Positions 1-15,696 of a stretch of 64,000 bases of DNA are shown here, in pieces. Location: contig BJOX01000273.1 in assembly GCA_009731375.1 (NCBI GenBank), positions 570,203-634,202 of the forward strand. Reading direction: 5' to 3'. Position numbers and translations under genes: made by a program. How positions within the stretch are numbered: position 1 is the stretch's first letter; each line of letters begins with the position of its first letter. The notes below the pieces were generated by a model. It did no database searches and was not told the DNA's origin. It saw only the letters and a list, made by a program, of their open reading frames with translations. Source of the stretch: Paulinella micropora (Eukaryota > Cercozoa > Imbricatea > Euglyphida).

Positions 1-64
1 CTCCTCCCTCCTTCCCTCCTTCCCCTCCTCCCTCTTTCCCCTCCTCCCTCCTTTCCCTCCTCCC

Positions 65-111
<47 letters not shown>

Positions 112-150
112 TGTGTAGGAAGAAAAGATCGCAGTGAGTTGGGTGGACTG

Positions 151-199
<49 letters not shown>

Positions 200-299
200 A
201 CAGTCCACCCAGCTCAATGCGATATATATATGCATATATATATATATATATCCCTCTTTCTTTCTATCTTTCTCTCTATATGGGCTATCGATGAGAACA

Positions 300-392
<93 letters not shown>

Positions 393-422
393 CTTTCTTT
401 ATATGGTCTATCCTTGAGAACA

Positions 423-474
<52 letters not shown>

Positions 475-816
475 CCATCACCACCACCACCATCATCATC
501 ACCACCACCACCATCATCACCACCATCATCACCACCATCACCATCATCACCACCACCACCACCATCATCACCACCATCACCACCATCATCACCACCATCA
601 TCATCACCACCATCACCACCACCATCATCATCACCACCATCATCACCACCATCACCACCATCATCACCATCATCACCACCACCATCATCATCACCACCAT
701 CACCACCACACCACCACCATCACCACCACCACCATCACCACTATCACCACCACCATCATCATCACCATTACCATCTGTCTCCGTTCAGGAAGAAGGCTCG
801 TAGTGAGCTAGAGTGT
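1..816. repeat. Mixed microsatellites
   Basis: The block runs from a C/T-rich tract through (GT)n at 69-117 and (TA)n arrays to (ATC)n and mixed ATC/ACC trinucleotides at about 421-775. The trinucleotide tract can be read as poly-His or as Ile/Thr. It has no codon structure beyond its repeat unit and no gene is called. The duplicated phrase around 'gagaacatccatcatcatc' (292 and 417) shows a composite unit of CTTT-rich sequence, a short island and (ATC)n. Confidence 0.9.
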
Positions 817-820
817 CTAT

Positions 821-2905
<2,085 letters not shown>

Positions 2906-2922
2906 ATACAGGATCGCTGCCG

Positions 2923-2968
<46 letters not shown>

Positions 2969-2998
2969 TCCCTCCCCCTCTCCCTCCCTCTCCCTCTC
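2906..2998. repeat. (CT)n tract before a 10-N gap
   Basis: A perfect then imperfect CT/CCCT tract runs directly into a fixed-length gap at 2999-3008. Confidence 0.9.
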
Positions 2999-3016
2999 NN
3001 NNNNNNNNTCCGATGG

Positions 3017-3215
3017 GCATCAGCATATATCCCACATTCTTCAGAAAGTAGTCTTGAAAAACAAGGAATTTTAGCATTCAGGACACTCCCCTAACGCAAA
3101 TATTTGCGTGAATTCAAGAAAAAAAATTTCAGCATCAACATCGAGTCTGGGGCTAGCCACCCTGTCAATATGAGCTCCCAAATCCTGGTTCCCACAAACC
3201 ATGATTTATTCCGAT
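3017..3215 (+). mobile_element. Family L foldback element, single arm
   Basis: This matches one arm of the inverted-repeat element at 14,683-15,115. Shared landmarks are 'aacaaggaatttt', the palindrome 'cgcaaatatttgcg', 'gagtctggggctagccaccc', and 'cacaaaccatgatttattcc'. The opposite arm is absent, so this is a solo arm or truncated copy. Other solo arms lie at 15,789-15,930 and 45,108-45,240. Confidence 0.75.
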
Positions 3216-3267
3216 GATGGTGTAATCTCTTTTCATACTTGGACTAATGTATTAATAGCATAGTAAT

Positions 3268-3384
3268 GCGGCTAGCCACAAATTTGACGTGTTTTGCGGG
3301 CGAGCCCGCAAAACACGTCACATTTGGCGCGCCGCATATGTAATTTTATCGGTAACCTGACCACATTTTGTGGAGGTGAGCGAT
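3268..3384 (-). mobile_element. Family K two-hairpin MITE-like element
   Basis: The element consists of two adjacent self-complementary blocks. One pairs 'aaatttgacgtgttttgcgg' with its near-complement across a GC-rich centre. The other pairs 'atcggtaacctgaccac' with 'gtggaggtgagcgat'. It is oriented opposite to the copies at 27,249 and 37,185. It has no coding capacity, so any mobility would need transposase from elsewhere. Confidence 0.75.
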
Positions 3385-3499
3385 GAAAAAAAAGGCGTCC
3401 TCGTTCCTGAAGTGTTTCTATCACCTTAAAGTCTTTTGCTACTCATAAGCGCTTTAGCAGATAAAATATCTCTAACTCACGAGCAAACTTTTGAGACGT

Positions 3500-4114
3500 A
3501 CGTTTGTTCTCCCTCCTCCTCCTCCTCCTCCTCCTCCCTCTCCTCCTCCTCCCTCTCCTCCTCCTCCCCCCCCCTCTGCTCCTCCTCCTCCTACTCCCTC
3601 TCCTTCTCCTCCTCCTACTCCCTCTCCTCCTCCTCCTCCTCCTTCTNNNNNNNNNNNNNNNNNNNNNNNNNNNNNNNNNNNNNNNNNNNNNNNNNNNNNN
3701 NNNNNNNNNNNNNNNNNNNNNNNNNNNNNNNNNNNNNNNNNNNNNNNNNNNNNNNNNNNNNNNNNNNNNNNNNNNNNNNNNNNNNNNNNNNNNNNNNNNN
3801 NNNNNNNNNNNNNNNNNNNNNNNNNNNNNNNNNNNNNNNNNNNNNNNNNNNNNNNNNNNNNNNNNNNNNNNNNNNNNNNNNNNNNNNNNNNNNNNNNNNN
3901 NNNNNNNNNNNNNNNNNNNNNNNNNNNNNNNNNNNNNNNNNNNNNNNNNNNNNNNNNNNNNNNNNNNNNNNNNNNNNNNNNNNNNNNNNNNNNNNNNNNN
4001 NNNNNNNNNNNNNNNNNNNNNNNNNNNNNNNNNNNNNNNNNNNNNNNNNNNNNNNNNNNNNNNNNNNNNNNNNNNNNNNNNNNNNNNNNNNNNNNNNNNN
4101 NNNNNNNNNNNNNN

Positions 4115-4145
<31 letters not shown>

Positions 4146-4176
4146 GGTACGGTGGGATGAGTGTTAATGGTGGCTG

Positions 4177-4212
<36 letters not shown>

Positions 4213-4249
4213 TCTACGGTGGGTGGACTGTTAATGGTGGCTGTCACTA

Positions 4250-4311
<62 letters not shown>

Positions 4312-4320
4312 TAAGGTACG
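3500..4320. repeat. (CCT)n tract, gap 3647-4114, then (CT)n with repeated island
   Basis: A CTC/CCT tract runs into a 468-N gap. After the gap, (CT)n arrays alternate with a ~38-bp island ('ggtgggtggactgttaatgg' type) at about 4141-4180, 4208-4250 and 4311-4350. Confidence 0.85.
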
Positions 4321-4354
4321 GTGGGTGGAGTGTTAATGGTCGCTGTAACTAACA

Positions 4355-4401
4355 TTCAACAGTTCGAGTTGTCACACTTGCGGGACTACGAAAAGCATGC
4401 C

Positions 4402-4454
<53 letters not shown>

Positions 4455-4491
4455 CGAGTTGTCTCTTCTGCGGGACTACGAAAAACATGCC

Positions 4492-4527
<36 letters not shown>

Positions 4528-4563
4528 CTGTCTCATCTGCGGGACTACGAAAAGCATGCCAAG

Positions 4564-4625
<62 letters not shown>

Positions 4626-4675
4626 GTATACAACAGTTCGAATTGTCTCATCTGCGGGCCTACGAAAAGCATGCC

Positions 4676-4726
<51 letters not shown>

Positions 4727-4811
4727 CAGTATACAACAGTTCGAGTTGTCTCATCTGCGGGACTACGAAAAGCATGCCAAGGTATATATATATATATACA
4801 TACATATATAT

Positions 4812-4859
<48 letters not shown>

Positions 4860-4909
4860 GTATACAACAGTTCGAGTTGTCTCATCTGCGGGACTACGAA
4901 AAGCATGCC

Positions 4910-4948
<39 letters not shown>

Positions 4949-5001
4949 CAGTATACAACAGTTCGAGTTGTCTCATCTACGGGACTACGAAAAGCATGCC
5001 A

Positions 5002-5071
<70 letters not shown>

Positions 5072-5114
5072 CGAGTTGTCACATTCATGGGATTACGAAA
5101 AGCATGCCAAGGGG

Positions 5115-5185
<71 letters not shown>

Positions 5186-5225
5186 CGAGTTGTCTCATCT
5201 GCGGGATTACGAAAAGCATGCCAAG
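4355..5225 (+). repeat. Island family O: nine copies in (TA)n
   Basis: A ~45-55 bp unit containing 'cgggactacgaaaagcatgc' and ending 'caag' occurs nine times: about 4355, 4452, 4524, 4622, 4726, 4857, 4948, 5069 and 5182. Each is followed directly by (TA)n of 20-70 bp. The units keep high identity. The 5' part ('cagtatacaacagttcgagt') is missing from some copies, so they differ in 5' extent but share one 3' edge abutting (TA)n. Confidence 0.88.
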
Positions 5226-6872
<1,647 letters not shown>

Positions 6873-6916
6873 GATGAGATGTCGCAAAGGAATGTAGTCC
6901 TTGCAAAGGAACGCAG
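6873..6916 (-). mobile_element. TT-B retroelement 3' end, very short copy
   Basis: This is the reverse complement of the last ~44 bp of family TT-B (landmark 'aatgtagtccttgcaaagga'). Its 3' terminus 'gatgagatgtcg' abuts (GATA)n on one side and its truncated 5' edge abuts (GATA)n on the other. It is the shortest of the TT-B copies and shows extreme 5' truncation. Confidence 0.8.
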
Positions 6917-6959
<43 letters not shown>

Positions 6960-6976
6960 GAGATAGAGAGAGAGAG

Positions 6977-7023
<47 letters not shown>

Positions 7024-7042
7024 GAGAGAGATGGATAGATAG

Positions 7043-7113
<71 letters not shown>

Positions 7114-7179
7114 GTGTGTATTGTATTAGCCTAGCTGATCCACGAAGCCGAGATCTCTTGGGTAGATAGATAGATAGAT

Positions 7180-7246
<67 letters not shown>

Positions 7247-7252
7247 TCTTAG

Positions 7253-7283
<31 letters not shown>

Positions 7284-7284
7284 A

Positions 7285-7336
<52 letters not shown>

Positions 7337-7449
7337 GTAGGTAGGTAGGTAGGTAGGTATGTAGATAATAGATAGATAGACTGTGTATTGTATGAATGTA
7401 GTATGTATGAGTAAGTAGGCATCGATGGTGAGTAACATACATACATACA

Positions 7450-7481
<32 letters not shown>

Positions 7482-7482
7482 A

Positions 7483-7536
<54 letters not shown>

Positions 7537-7564
7537 GTGTGTGTGTGTGTGCGTGTGTGTATAA

Positions 7565-7640
<76 letters not shown>
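6917..7640. repeat. (GATA)n, (GTAG)n, (ACAT)n, (TA)n and (GT)n arrays
   Basis: Long imperfect GATA-type arrays are broken at about 7114-7160 by a small island ('tgatccacgaagccgagatc'). They are followed by (ACAT)n and alternating (TA)n/(GT)n. No gene is seen. Confidence 0.85.
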
Positions 7641-7643
<3 letters not shown>

Positions 7644-7685
7644 AGATATTGTTCTATGAGCCCAGCCGGAAGATCCTACTACAAA

Positions 7686-7741
<56 letters not shown>

Positions 7742-7872
7742 GATATTGTTCTATGAGCCCAGCCGGAAGATCCTACTACTACTATATATATATATATACA
7801 TATATCTATATATATATTATATATATATATAGTAGATATTGTTCTATGAGTCCAGCCGGAAGATACTACTAC
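7641..7872 (+). repeat. Island family Q: three copies
   Basis: The ~38-bp unit 'agatattgttctatgagccc' ending 'ggaagatcctactac' occurs at about 7645, 7741 and 7832. Each is separated by (TA)n and followed by (TAC)n of increasing length. The third copy leads into a long (TAC)n/(TATC)n array. Confidence 0.85.
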
Positions 7873-7873
7873 C

Positions 7874-7925
<52 letters not shown>

Positions 7926-7983
7926 TCTATCTATCTTTCTATCTATCTATCTAGTGGATCAGCTGATGTCATGCAATACACAG

Positions 7984-8029
<46 letters not shown>

Positions 8030-8143
8030 ATTTGGGCGCACAGGAAGCTCAACATAGACGCTACTTACTCATACATAATACATTCATACACATACACAGT
8101 GTATCTATCTACTCATACATAATACATTCATACACATACGCAG

Positions 8144-8191
<48 letters not shown>

Positions 8192-8241
8192 ACACAGTCT
8201 ATCTATCTACTCATACATAATACATTCATACACATACACAG

Positions 8242-8284
<43 letters not shown>
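7873..8284. repeat. (TAC)n and (TATC)n arrays with CATA-rich islands
   Basis: The tetranucleotide arrays carry an island ending 'acatacacagtctatc' at about 8045-8110, repeated at 8112-8148 and 8203-8244. The phrase 'aggaagctcaacatagacgc' at about 8041 returns at about 9175 and 9440. Confidence 0.85.
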
Positions 8285-9087
8285 CTAGACTGTCGAACAG
8301 TCTCGAAACTCCATCTGCTTACTGGGTCCTCTGTAATGGAGGTGGTAGCTCGTTCTGCAAGGGGCGCTAATGGAACGAGCCCTGGCCCCGCCTGGTACTA
8401 GGGAGATTTGGTATCGCCTGTATCAGTCCCTTCCGTGCAAACATCACGGCTTAGCTGGGCATCGGGTTAATACTTTACCCACAGACTTCCTGGTTGACGA
8501 AATCAGAAGCTCCTTTTTTCTGACATTAGTCGATATCTCATCAGTTGATCTCATCACTTACTCCACGGAGTGAACCAAGGCCACTTGAGGTGTCACTGAC
8601 CCTCCCTTGGGCTTGGTTTTTTGAAATGGGTGCCATCTGTCGACAGACAGAGAATTAGGGGATGGTGTGGGTGTGCTGGGCCCGTGGTGGGGTGCCTTAT
8701 GTGTGCCTAGCCATACGCCTATAAGTCACATGCCGAAATAGCGACGGGAAGCACAATCCTGTTCCCTCAGGGTGCCCTTTCTCGCTTGTTGAGCCCGGAA
8801 TAAAACCCACAGTGCTCTGTCGGTTTATACTAGACTGTCGAACAGTCTCGAAACTCCATCTGCTTACTGGGTCCTCTGTAATGGAGGTGGGAGCTCGTTC
8901 TGCAAGGGGCGCTTATGGAACGAGCCCTGGCCCCGCCTGGTACTAGGGAGATTTGGTATCGCCTGTATCAGTCCCTTCCGTGCAAACATCACGGCTTAGC
9001 TGGGCATCGGGTTAATACTTTACCCACAGACTTCCTGGTTGACGAAATCAGAAGCTCCTTTTTTCTGACATTAGTCGATATCTCATC
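8285..9087 (+). mobile_element. TT-A element copy 1: partial plus full ~545-bp monomer
   Basis: A partial monomer (8285-8542, 258 bp) is followed head-to-tail by a full monomer (8543-9087, 545 bp). Both end 'cgatatctcatc'. The second is followed by ACCT/TATC microsatellite, and the left edge abuts (TATC)n. Internal landmarks are the hairpin 'gactgtcgaacagtc', 'tctgttgacgaaatcag'-type sequence and 'cgggaagcacaatcctgttc'. Open frames across the unit are short. The shared 3' end with variable 5' start suggests target-primed reverse transcription, with the monomer array acting as a non-autonomous element or the 3' UTR of a LINE. Confidence 0.8.
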
Positions 9088-9108
9088 TACCTACCTACCT
9101 ACTACCTA

Positions 9109-9161
<53 letters not shown>

Positions 9162-9207
9162 ATTTGGTCGCATAGGAAGCTCAACATAAACGCCTACTCA
9201 CTCATAC

Positions 9208-9275
<68 letters not shown>

Positions 9276-9313
9276 GATAGATAGGTAGGTAGGTAGGTAG
9301 GTAGGTAGGTAGG

Positions 9314-9373
<60 letters not shown>

Positions 9374-9402
9374 CTGTGTATATGTATGAATGTATGATAT
9401 GT
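9088..9402. repeat. (TATC)n and (GATA)n arrays facing each other
   Basis: (TATC)n up to about 9162 is followed by an island, then by (GATA)n/(GTAG)n. The strand of the tetranucleotide flips, giving an inverted microsatellite pair that could fold. Confidence 0.85.
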
Positions 9403-10560
9403 GCACAGGAACTCTCGGCTTGGTGGGTGAGTTGGGCCCATAGGAAGCTTAACATAGACGCTACACAGTTCATGAATGATATTCTATCCGAATTCAAGAT
9501 CTCGGACTTGCTAACGCGATCCGTTATCTACCTGATGGTACCGTACCTATCTACCTACCTACCTACCCTACCTACCTAACTACCTACCTACCCTACCTAC
9601 CTATCCTACCTACCTACCTACCCTACCTACCCTACCTCCCTACCCTACCTACCCTACCTACCTACCTACCTACCTATCCACCCTACCTACCTACCTACCT
9701 ACCGACCTACCCTACCTACCTACCTACCCTACCTACCTACCTACCCTACCCTACCTACCTACCTACCCTACCTACCTACCTACCTACCTAAAAGCTCAAC
9801 ACAGACGCTACACAGTTCATGAATGATATTCTATCCGAATTCAAGATCTCGGACTTGCTTACGCGGTCCGTCATCTACCTGATGGTATTTATCTACCTAC
9901 CTATCTACCTCTTTACCTACCTACCTACCTACCTACCTACCTTACCTACCTACCTACCCTACCTACCCTGCCTACCTACCTACCCTACCTACCTACCCTA
10001 CCTACCTACCCTACCTACCTACCTACCTACCTACGTACCCTACCTACCTACCTACCCACCTACCCATCTACCTACCTACCTACCTACCTACCTACCTACC
10101 TACCCACCTACGTACCCACTTAAAATCTCAACACAGACGCTACACAAATCATGAATGATATTCTATCCGAATTCAAGATCTCGGACTTGCGTACGCGATC
10201 AGGTTATCTACCTGATGGTACCGTACCTATCTACCTACCCTACCTACCCTACCTACCTACCTACCTACCCTACCTACCTACCCTACCTACCTACCTACCT
10301 ACCTACTACCCTACCTACCTACCTCCCTACCTACCTACAAGATCTCGGACTTGCTTACGCGGTCCGTCAGCTACCTGGTGGTATCCATCTACCTACCTAC
10401 TCAATTCTACCTACCTACCTACCTACCTACCTACCTACCTACCCTACCTACCTACCTACCTACCCTACCTACCTACCTACCTACCTACCTACCTACCTAC
10501 CTACCTACTTACTTACTTGCTTACTTGCTTACGCGGTCCGTCATCTACCTCATGGTCAAC
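9403..10560 (+). repeat. (CCTA)n array with island family T (five copies)
   Basis: An island with 'gaatgatattctatccgaat' and 'caagatctcggacttgc' occurs at about 9403-9545, 9790-9890, 10128-10225, 10338-10388 and 10528-10558. Later copies are progressively shortened from the 5' side. Each is followed by (CCTA)n. The longest copy can be read through as protein for about 45 codons, and the same peptide recurs in three copies, but no family is recognised and the frame runs into repeat. Confidence 0.82.
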
Positions 10561-10690
10561 ACACACAAACACACACACACACACACATACAAACACACAC
10601 ACACACACACAAACACATACAAACAAACACACACACACACACACACAACTTACTTACTTACTTACTTGCGTACTTACTTACTTACTTGCG

Positions 10691-10722
<32 letters not shown>

Positions 10723-10829
10723 CACTCACTTACTCACTTACTCACTTACTTACTGACTTACTTACTTACTTACTTACTTACTTACCTACTACCAACTTAC
10801 CTACTTACTTACTTACTTCTTACTTACTT

Positions 10830-10895
<66 letters not shown>

Positions 10896-10904
10896 GCTTG
10901 CTTG

Positions 10905-10957
<53 letters not shown>

Positions 10958-10970
10958 CTACCTACCTACC

Positions 10971-11003
<33 letters not shown>

Positions 11004-11016
11004 TACTTACTTACTC

Positions 11017-11047
<31 letters not shown>

Positions 11048-11239
11048 CTACCTTCTGCCTTCAGACACTCTCATATTACTTGCTTACTTACTTACTTACT
11101 TACTTGCTTACTTACTTACTTACTTACTTACTTACTCGCTTACTCTACCTTCTGCCTTCAAACACTCTCACTTACTATCTTACTTACTTACTTACTTACT
11201 TACTTACCTACTTACCTACTTACTTACTTACTTACTTAC

Positions 11240-11271
<32 letters not shown>

Positions 11272-11309
11272 TTTACTTACTCTACCTTCTGCCTTCAGAC
11301 ACTCTCATA

Positions 11310-11343
<34 letters not shown>

Positions 11344-11429
11344 GCTTACTTGCTTACTTACTTACTTATACTTACTTACTTACTTACTTACTTACTCACT
11401 TACTCTACCTTCTGCCTTCAAACACTCTC

Positions 11430-11473
<44 letters not shown>

Positions 11474-11548
11474 GCTTACTTGCTTACTTACTTACTTACT
11501 TACTTACTTACTCTACCTTCTGCCTTCAGACACTCACATATTACTTAC

Positions 11549-11595
<47 letters not shown>

Positions 11596-11686
11596 GCTTA
11601 CTTACTTGCTTACTTACTTACTTACTTACTTACGTACTTACTTACTTACTTACTTACTCTACCTTCTGCCTTCAGACACTCACATA

Positions 11687-11720
<34 letters not shown>

Positions 11721-11760
11721 GCTTACTTACTTACTTGCTTACTCACTTGCTTACTTACAC

Positions 11761-11816
<56 letters not shown>

Positions 11817-11967
11817 GCTTACTTACTTACTTTCTCTTCCCCTTGCCTTCAGACACTCACATATTACTTACTTACTTACTTACTTGCTTACTTACTCACT
11901 TACTCTACCTTCTGCCTTCAGACACTCACATATTACTTACTTTACTTACTTACTTACTTACTTACAC

Positions 11968-12002
<35 letters not shown>

Positions 12003-12034
12003 GACTCTACCTTCTGCCTTCAGACACTCTCATA

Positions 12035-12096
<62 letters not shown>

Positions 12097-12127
12097 GCTC
12101 TACCTTCTGCCTTCAGACACTCACATA

Positions 12128-12176
<49 letters not shown>

Positions 12177-12258
12177 CACTTACTCTACCTTCTGCCTTCA
12201 AACACTCTCATATTACTTACTTTACTTACTTACTTACTTACTTACTTACCTACCTACC

Positions 12259-12298
<40 letters not shown>

Positions 12299-12560
12299 CA
12301 CTTACTCTACCTTCTGCCTTCAAACACTCTTATATTACTTACTTACTTACTTACTTACTTACTACTACTTACTTACTTACTTACTTTACTTACTTGCTTA
12401 CTTACATACTTACATACTTACTTACTTACTTACTTATTTACTTACTTAATTACTTTCCTACTTGCTTACTTACTTACTTACTTACTTACTTACCTACTTG
12501 CTTGCTTACTTGCTTGCTTACTTACTTACTTACTTACTTACTTGCTTACGTACTACCACA
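10561..12560 (+). repeat. (TTAC)n array with island family S (about twelve copies)
   Basis: After a short (AC)n stretch, (TTAC)n extends for about 1.9 kb. A ~25-bp island 'ctaccttctgccttcagaca' plus 'ctcacat' recurs at about 11047, 11144, 11282, 11405, 11512, 11657, 11835 (variant), 11903, 12005, 12099, 12186 and 12306. Spacing of 90-190 bp is set by the variable (TTAC)n linker. A very long Leu-Thr-Tyr open frame crosses the block only because the unit lacks stops. Confidence 0.9.
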
Positions 12561-12632
12561 AATACGACGCAAGACAAAGGCAGTGAAAATATCTCTATCT
12601 ATCTATCTGTCTATCTGTATATCTATCTATCT

Positions 12633-12684
<52 letters not shown>

Positions 12685-12712
12685 GGGCCCAGAATCCGCC
12701 ACACCAAACCCG

Positions 12713-12778
<66 letters not shown>

Positions 12779-13040
12779 GTATGTATATTATATATATATA
12801 TTTATATATGTATACATATATATATATATACATATATATATATATGTATATATATATATATGTATGCATATATATATATTTATATATGTATACATATATA
12901 TTTATATATATATATATATACATACATATATATATATGTATATATATATATGTATGTATATATATATATTTATATATGTATACATATATATTTATATATA
13001 TATGTATATATATACATATATATATATACGGTACTCTCTA
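12561..13040. repeat. (TATC)n, family I island and (TA)n/(TATG)n
   Basis: (TATC)n leads into the island 'gggcccagaatccgccacac' (12,685-12,715), then (TA)n-rich sequence. The island's reverse complement occurs at about 17,722 and 18,322, where it again joins GATA on one side and CT/TA tracts on the other. Confidence 0.85.
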
Positions 13041-13173
13041 TATACCTCCACAAAATGTGGTCAGGTTACCGATAAAACTACACATGCGGCGCGCCAAATT
13101 TGACGTGTTTTGCGGGCTCGCCGGCCCGGCCCGGCTCGCCCGCAAAATACGTCAAATTTGTGGCTAACCGCAT
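13041..13173 (+). mobile_element. Family K element, left hairpin truncated
   Basis: The GC-centred hairpin is complete ('aaatttgacgtgttttgcgg' and complement), but the first hairpin has lost its outer arm ('atcggtc') where (TA)n begins. The right end reads 'ggctaaccgcat'. Confidence 0.75.
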
Positions 13174-13323
13174 TGTGTACTATCACTTGCCGTCGTCTGT
13201 GTTTGCTTTGTTTGCTTAGAAAAATACATACATACAAACATACGTATTCCAACATACATATACATACATACAAACATAAGTACGTACGTACGTACGTACG
13301 TGCATATATACATACCTACATCT

Positions 13324-13397
<74 letters not shown>

Positions 13398-13534
13398 TCC
13401 AGGACGCTGTGGGCGCGGTGTTCTGGATCGTGTGCTTTATTACTTACTTACTTACTTACTTACCTACCTACTTACTTACTTACTTACCTACTTCCTTCCT
13501 TCCCCACTTGCTTAGGACGTTGTGGGCGCGTGGC
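13174..13534. repeat. ACAT islands, (CT)n and (TTAC)n
   Basis: The block holds (ACAT)n, 'gtacgtacgtacgtacgt', a (CT)n tract at 13,321-13,396, the first family U island (13,400-13,438) and (TTAC)n. No gene is seen. Confidence 0.8.
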
Positions 13535-13695
13535 CCGGCTCGCCCACAAAATACCTCAAATTTGTGGCTCGCCCGCAAAATACCTCAAATTTTTTTGGCT
13601 CGCCCGCAAAATACGTCAAATTTAAGGCTCGTCCGCAAAATAGTCAAAATTTGTGGCTCGCCCGCAAAGTACGTCAAATTTGTGGCTAGCCGCAT
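13535..13695 (+). repeat. Tandem array of one arm of family K
   Basis: Five to six consecutive copies of a ~28-bp unit ('ggctcgcccgcaaaatacgt' plus 'caaattt') are followed by the normal family K right terminus 'gtggctagccgcat'. Only the right arm of the hairpin has been multiplied and the left arm is missing. Copies differ at a few bases (for example 'acctcaaat' against 'acgtcaaat'). Confidence 0.8.
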
Positions 13696-14053
13696 CGTGT
13701 ACTTATCGTCTGTGTTTGGCCTTGTTCGCTTGGAACGCTGCGGGCTTTTTTCGGTGTTCTGGATCGTACTCTTCATGCTCTGCTTTACTTACTTTACTTA
13801 CTTACTTACTTACTTACTTGCTTGCTTGCTTGCTTGCTTATTGATTTACTTACTCCTTTATTTACTTACTTACTTAGTTACTTACTTATTTACTTGCTTG
13901 CTTATTGACTTACTTACTTGCTTCCTTACTTCCTTACTTACTTCCTTACTTATTTACTTACTTCTGTCTCTGTCTCTGTCTACTTACTTACTTACTTACC
14001 CAACCTAGGACGCTGAGGGCGCGGTGTTCTGGATCGTACTCTTCATGTTCTAC

Positions 14054-14121
<68 letters not shown>

Positions 14122-14381
14122 TTGACTTACTTACTTACTTACTTACTTACTTCCTTACTTACTTCCTTACTTGCTTACTTGCTTACTTACTTCCTTACTT
14201 ACTTACTTACTTACTTACTTATTACTTACTTATTTACTTACTCTCTGTCTCTGTCTCTGTCCCTGTCTCTGTCTACTTACTTGCTTACTTACCCCACCTA
14301 GGACGCTGTGGGCGCGGTGTTCTGGATCGTTCTCTTTATGCTCTACTTTACTTACTTACTTACTTACTTGCTTGCTTATTG

Positions 14382-14421
<40 letters not shown>

Positions 14422-14446
14422 CCTTACTTCCTTACTTGCTTACTTG

Positions 14447-14484
<38 letters not shown>

Positions 14485-14610
14485 ACTTACTTATTTACTT
14501 ACTCTCTGTCTCTGTCTCTGTCTCTGTCTACTTACTTGCTTACTTACCCCACCTAGGACGCTGTGGGCGCGGTGTTCTGGATCGTTCTCTTTATGCTCTA
14601 CCTTCTTCCT
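13696..14610 (+). repeat. (TTAC)n arrays with island family U
   Basis: The island 'gacgctgtgggcgcggtgtt' plus 'ctggatcgt' occurs at about 13,400, 13,513 (partial), 14,007, 14,300 and 14,556. Each is followed by 'ctcta' and (TTAC)n with TTGC/TTCC variants and a (CTCTGT)n stretch. The block from 14,007 on repeats with a period of roughly 260-290 bp, a higher-order repeat. Confidence 0.85.
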
Positions 14611-14682
14611 TCGCAAACACGCTCCGAGCTCGACCACAGACACAAACTGCGACAGGTCCACCATTATCTGACAGAAAAAAAA

Positions 14683-15115
14683 CAAGGAATTTTGGCAGTC
14701 AGGACACTCCTCTAACGCAAATATTTGCGTGAATTCCAAAAAAAAAAAAAATCATATTAGCATCAACTTCGAGTCTGGGGCTAGCCACCCTGCAAATATG
14801 AGCTCCCAACTCCTCCTGGTTCCCACAAACCACGATTTATTCCGGTAGGGGTGCGAGAAAACAACCTAGAAGACGGGAAGAGACCAAAATGCGCTAATTT
14901 TTTGCGGCCTATTTTTGCACTCCTTGTCCCTCTAAATTATGGTTTGTGTGAACTAGGACGAGTTGGAGCTCACAATAACAATCTTGCTAGCCCCAGACTC
15001 GATTTTGATGCATGATATAATTTCTTTGGAATTCACGCAAATATTTGCGTTAGGGGAGTGTCCTGAATGCGAAAATTCCTTGTTTTTTTTTTCAAGCCTA
15101 TTTTCTGCACCCTCG
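14683..15115. mobile_element. Family L foldback element, complete inverted repeat
   Basis: The left arm (about 14,683-14,850) and right arm (about 14,930-15,115) are inverted copies. Both contain 'gcaaatatttgcgtgaattc' or its complement, the 'gactcgaagttgatg'-type motif and 'ggctagccacc'. The ~80-bp centre is unrelated to the arms. There is no ORF. The arms of ~170-190 bp with a short loop fit a foldback or MITE-type DNA element. Confidence 0.75.
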
Positions 15116-15132
15116 TCGGAATAATTTTGCGG

Positions 15133-15330
15133 GGAAGTGACCGTAAATATCGGAAAGTTTTACCGTAAATACCGTAAATATCGGAAAGTTTTACCGAAAA
15201 TATCGGAAGGGTTTTACCGCAAATATCGGAAAGTTTTACCGCAAATATCGGAAAGTTTTACCGCAAATATCGGAAAGTTTTACCGCAAATATCGGAAGTT
15301 TTACCGCAAATATCGTAAAAATATCGCGAA
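15133..15330 (+). repeat. ~22-bp minisatellite
   Basis: About eight tandem units of 'atatcggaaagttttaccgc' plus 'aa' (with variants) lie directly after a family L arm. The unit contains the self-complementary core 'ccgcaaatatcgg'. One frame can be read as repeated Tyr-Arg-Lys, which is a shadow of the repeat. Confidence 0.85.
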
Positions 15331-15374
15331 AGTTTTCGCTGCCTTGGATGGATGGATGGATAGATAGATGGATG

Positions 15375-15436
<62 letters not shown>

Positions 15437-15487
15437 CAGATAGACACAAACACAAAAACTGTGCCAGGTAAACTATCTAGATAGAGG

Positions 15488-15556
<69 letters not shown>

Positions 15557-15613
15557 GGATAGATGGATAGATAGATGGATAGATGGATGGATATATGGAT
15601 GGATGGATGGATG

Positions 15614-15696
<83 letters not shown>

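Noticed and set aside
134-811. 225-codon frame rich in histidine
   Set aside because: It is a reading of (ATC/ACC)n and (TA)n. The other frames are equally open and composition follows the DNA repeat.
6917-7440. GATA arrays as a sex-chromosome (Bkm-type) marker
   Set aside because: GATA repeats are known on some sex chromosomes, but here TATC/GATA is explained by retroelement tails and there is no other sign of sex linkage.
8370-8573. 67-codon frame within TT-A, conserved between copies
   Set aside because: Conservation is at DNA level across the whole monomer, including outside the frame. The frame ends differently depending on the tail, so it is not evidence of coding.
10561-12560. Repeat-spacer pattern of family S islands resembling CRISPR
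   Set aside because: The 'spacers' are all (TTAC)n of variable length, not unique sequence.
10155-13167. Frames of 764 and 938 codons (Leu-Thr-Tyr and Tyr-Leu-Pro-Thr)
   Set aside because: (TTAC)n and (CCTA)n contain no stop in these frames. Islands merely preserve the frame by chance.
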